From contig MU129398.1 of assembly GCA_014904985.1 (NCBI GenBank), positions 1 through 18,490 of the forward strand: a stretch of DNA of 18,490 bases, given 5' to 3'. Numbering within the stretch: position 1 is the stretch's first letter; each line of letters starts with the position of its first letter. A program made the position numbers and the translations under genes. This document shows positions 17,295 to 18,490 of this stretch, in pieces. The notes under the pieces are model-generated. The model made no database searches, was not told the DNA's origin, and saw only the letters and a program-made list of their open reading frames with translations. The stretch comes from Hydnum rufescens UP504. Its lineage: Eukaryota > Basidiomycota > Agaricomycetes > Cantharellales > Hydnaceae.

Positions 17295-18040
17295 ATGCCG
17301 GGTGGATCATGGCAACATGTGGGTGGGGGAGACCGATCTTCATGGAGATGTGCGGGAATTGTTGGGAAGATACAGGAAGAGTTGGACAAACATTTGGCCT
17401 TGGTACTTGTCCTCATTCTCGAGTATGTCGAGTTGACACTTCGGTTTTGGTGGTATGCAGACTGGTCGGTGCGTCGATGGGGAAAGCATCTTTACGAAGG
17501 GGACGGTCTCCGCCACTCTGCGAAGAGAAACATAAAGTGGAGAAATCACCGGCATAGACAGTGGAACTAGTCCCCGCCCTCTGACTGTAATCAACGAGCA
17601 GCACCACGGACTCTCGTAGTGACTTTGGATGGTCTAGGTTCCACCGAACTACTTGAGGATAAGGACATGTTGATAATGATGTGGAACGCGGAGTTTGTGC
17701 AAAAGAATATGATGGGACAGAAGCCAAGTTCAGAGCGCCGCCACAGAACCCAATCGAAACGTGACCATGAGCTCAAGAGATCATGGAGACCGTGGAACTC
17801 CCATGTGCCAACAATGGCGACGACTTGTTGGCCACCGAACGCCGGGACATTGATTCATTGAATCGAGCCAGAGCTCGCTACCGCTGCCACGACAGAACAG
17901 AGAACTTGAATCCCAAGTCAATCAATCATGAGGGAGTTGGAGAAAGGATAGTATTAAGCAATAGCTATCGAGGCTCGAGTTCAATAAGCGCCATAAAAAC
18001 CACGGTCCTCGTCAAATGGAGCGGAGGTTACCGCAACTGA
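17295..18040 (+). other. Unassigned ORF cluster, possible decayed gene
   Basis: Three plus-strand ORFs in different frames follow each other: 17295-17570, 17619-17861 and 17783-18040. The first has a heptad-like, hydrophobic stretch (IQEELDKHLALVLVLILEYV) followed by basic sequence. The second starts with VTLDGLGSTELLEDKDMLIM, which looks protein-like. The third (ELPCANNGDDLLATERRDID) overlaps the second. They might be pieces of one frame-shifted gene, but I recognise no family and no intron joins them convincingly. Confidence 0.25.
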
Positions 18041-18490
18041 TCAATAAAATTAATCGCATTGCGCAGCAAGCAACCTTGCTTTTGCCCTATTTTAGGCACT
18101 TAGCTGAAACAAGTACAAGTCCACGTAAGTAACTTGTGGCCTCGGGGCCAAGTGTTATGCAACCATATTGTATAATTCGAACACGATAGGCTTTAGGCTT
18201 TGTATCAAGCATATTGATTATAATCTTCAGATCATGTCAGCTCATCAAGAATGAGGTCTGGGTTCATTTTGTAAGCCATGCCGCCAGGAGCAAAATGACA
18301 CATTTTCATCCCCGCATTACTGTAGTAGCGACTACTGTGCGGAATCGTCAATCCTATAGGTTAGACTCGATTACTCGTTGTCTCACTCTCCGGAAAGAGA
18401 AACTCTCCGAAACTCCGGAATCTCACCTCCGCTCCGAGATCCTCGCAATTACTAAGCAGGTGATGACCCATACTCTCGGACATGGCCGAC
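18041..18490. other. Window end, no gene assigned
   Basis: The last 130 bp are rich in CTCCGGA and CTCCGA words, and one plus-strand frame stays open from about 18361 to the edge (ending ...EILAITKQVMTHTLGHG). A minus-strand ATG at 18483 opens 40 codons. The word usage resembles the retrotransposon at the left edge, so another element may begin here, but this is only compositional. Confidence 0.35.

Noticed and set aside
1..18490. CRISPR array, bacterial operon or rRNA
   Set aside because: No regularly spaced identical repeats, no prokaryotic gene organisation and no rRNA-like sequence; splicing and repeat content are fungal.

Overview
The window looks like accessory, repeat-rich DNA from a filamentous basidiomycete (probably Agaricomycetes). 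The grounds are: spliceosomal introns of about 50-60 nt; a fungal Zn(2)Cys(6) regulator cut into many small exons; an LTR retrotransposon 3' end; a RecQ/DEAD-like helicase scrap; and a repeat that has lost every CpG, a mark expected of methylated repeats in basidiomycetes. No species can be named from the sequence alone.

Left part (1-6236). Positions 1-1839 are the 3' end of an LTR retrotransposon: a degenerate antisense gene (146-1109, minus) with a Zn(2)Cys(6)-like cysteine array, a polypurine tract, and a 647-bp 3' LTR (1193-1839) with TGTCAGGG/CCCTGACA ends. The LTR abuts an older block with no CpG at all (about 1829-3379). From 3380 to 6236 there is AT-rich non-coding DNA, a duplicated module of about 117 bp (4925-5042 and 5385-5500) and one doubtful 45-codon ORF.

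Middle (6237-9351). On the minus strand lies a gene for a large multi-pass membrane protein. Its 3' part is an intact 516-codon ORF (6237-7787). Its 5' part (7788-9022) still shows two good introns and recognisable coding sequence but is broken by several one-base frame shifts. A helicase fragment with a Walker A motif (9058-9351) abuts its 5' end.

Repeat cluster (10032-11086). There is a tRNA-Asp(GTC) gene with a 16-nt intron (minus). Next to it is a 756-bp element with 29-bp terminal inverted repeats and a 9-bp target duplication; it contains GC-rich tandem hairpin units and a tRNA-like pol III unit. One hairpin unit also occurs in the CpG-free block at left, where all nine of its CpGs have become TpG or CpA.

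Right part (11087-18490). A long gene-poor stretch with a G/T-rich, quadruplex-capable tract precedes a Zn(2)Cys(6) transcription-factor gene (13409-15610, plus). Most of its exon structure can be read by eye, but two frame conflicts remain near its 3' end. Beyond it are only short repeats and unassigned ORFs. The genes do not form an evident pathway. Recurrent one-base frame conflicts in otherwise good coding sequence mean either pseudogene decay or base-level assembly errors.
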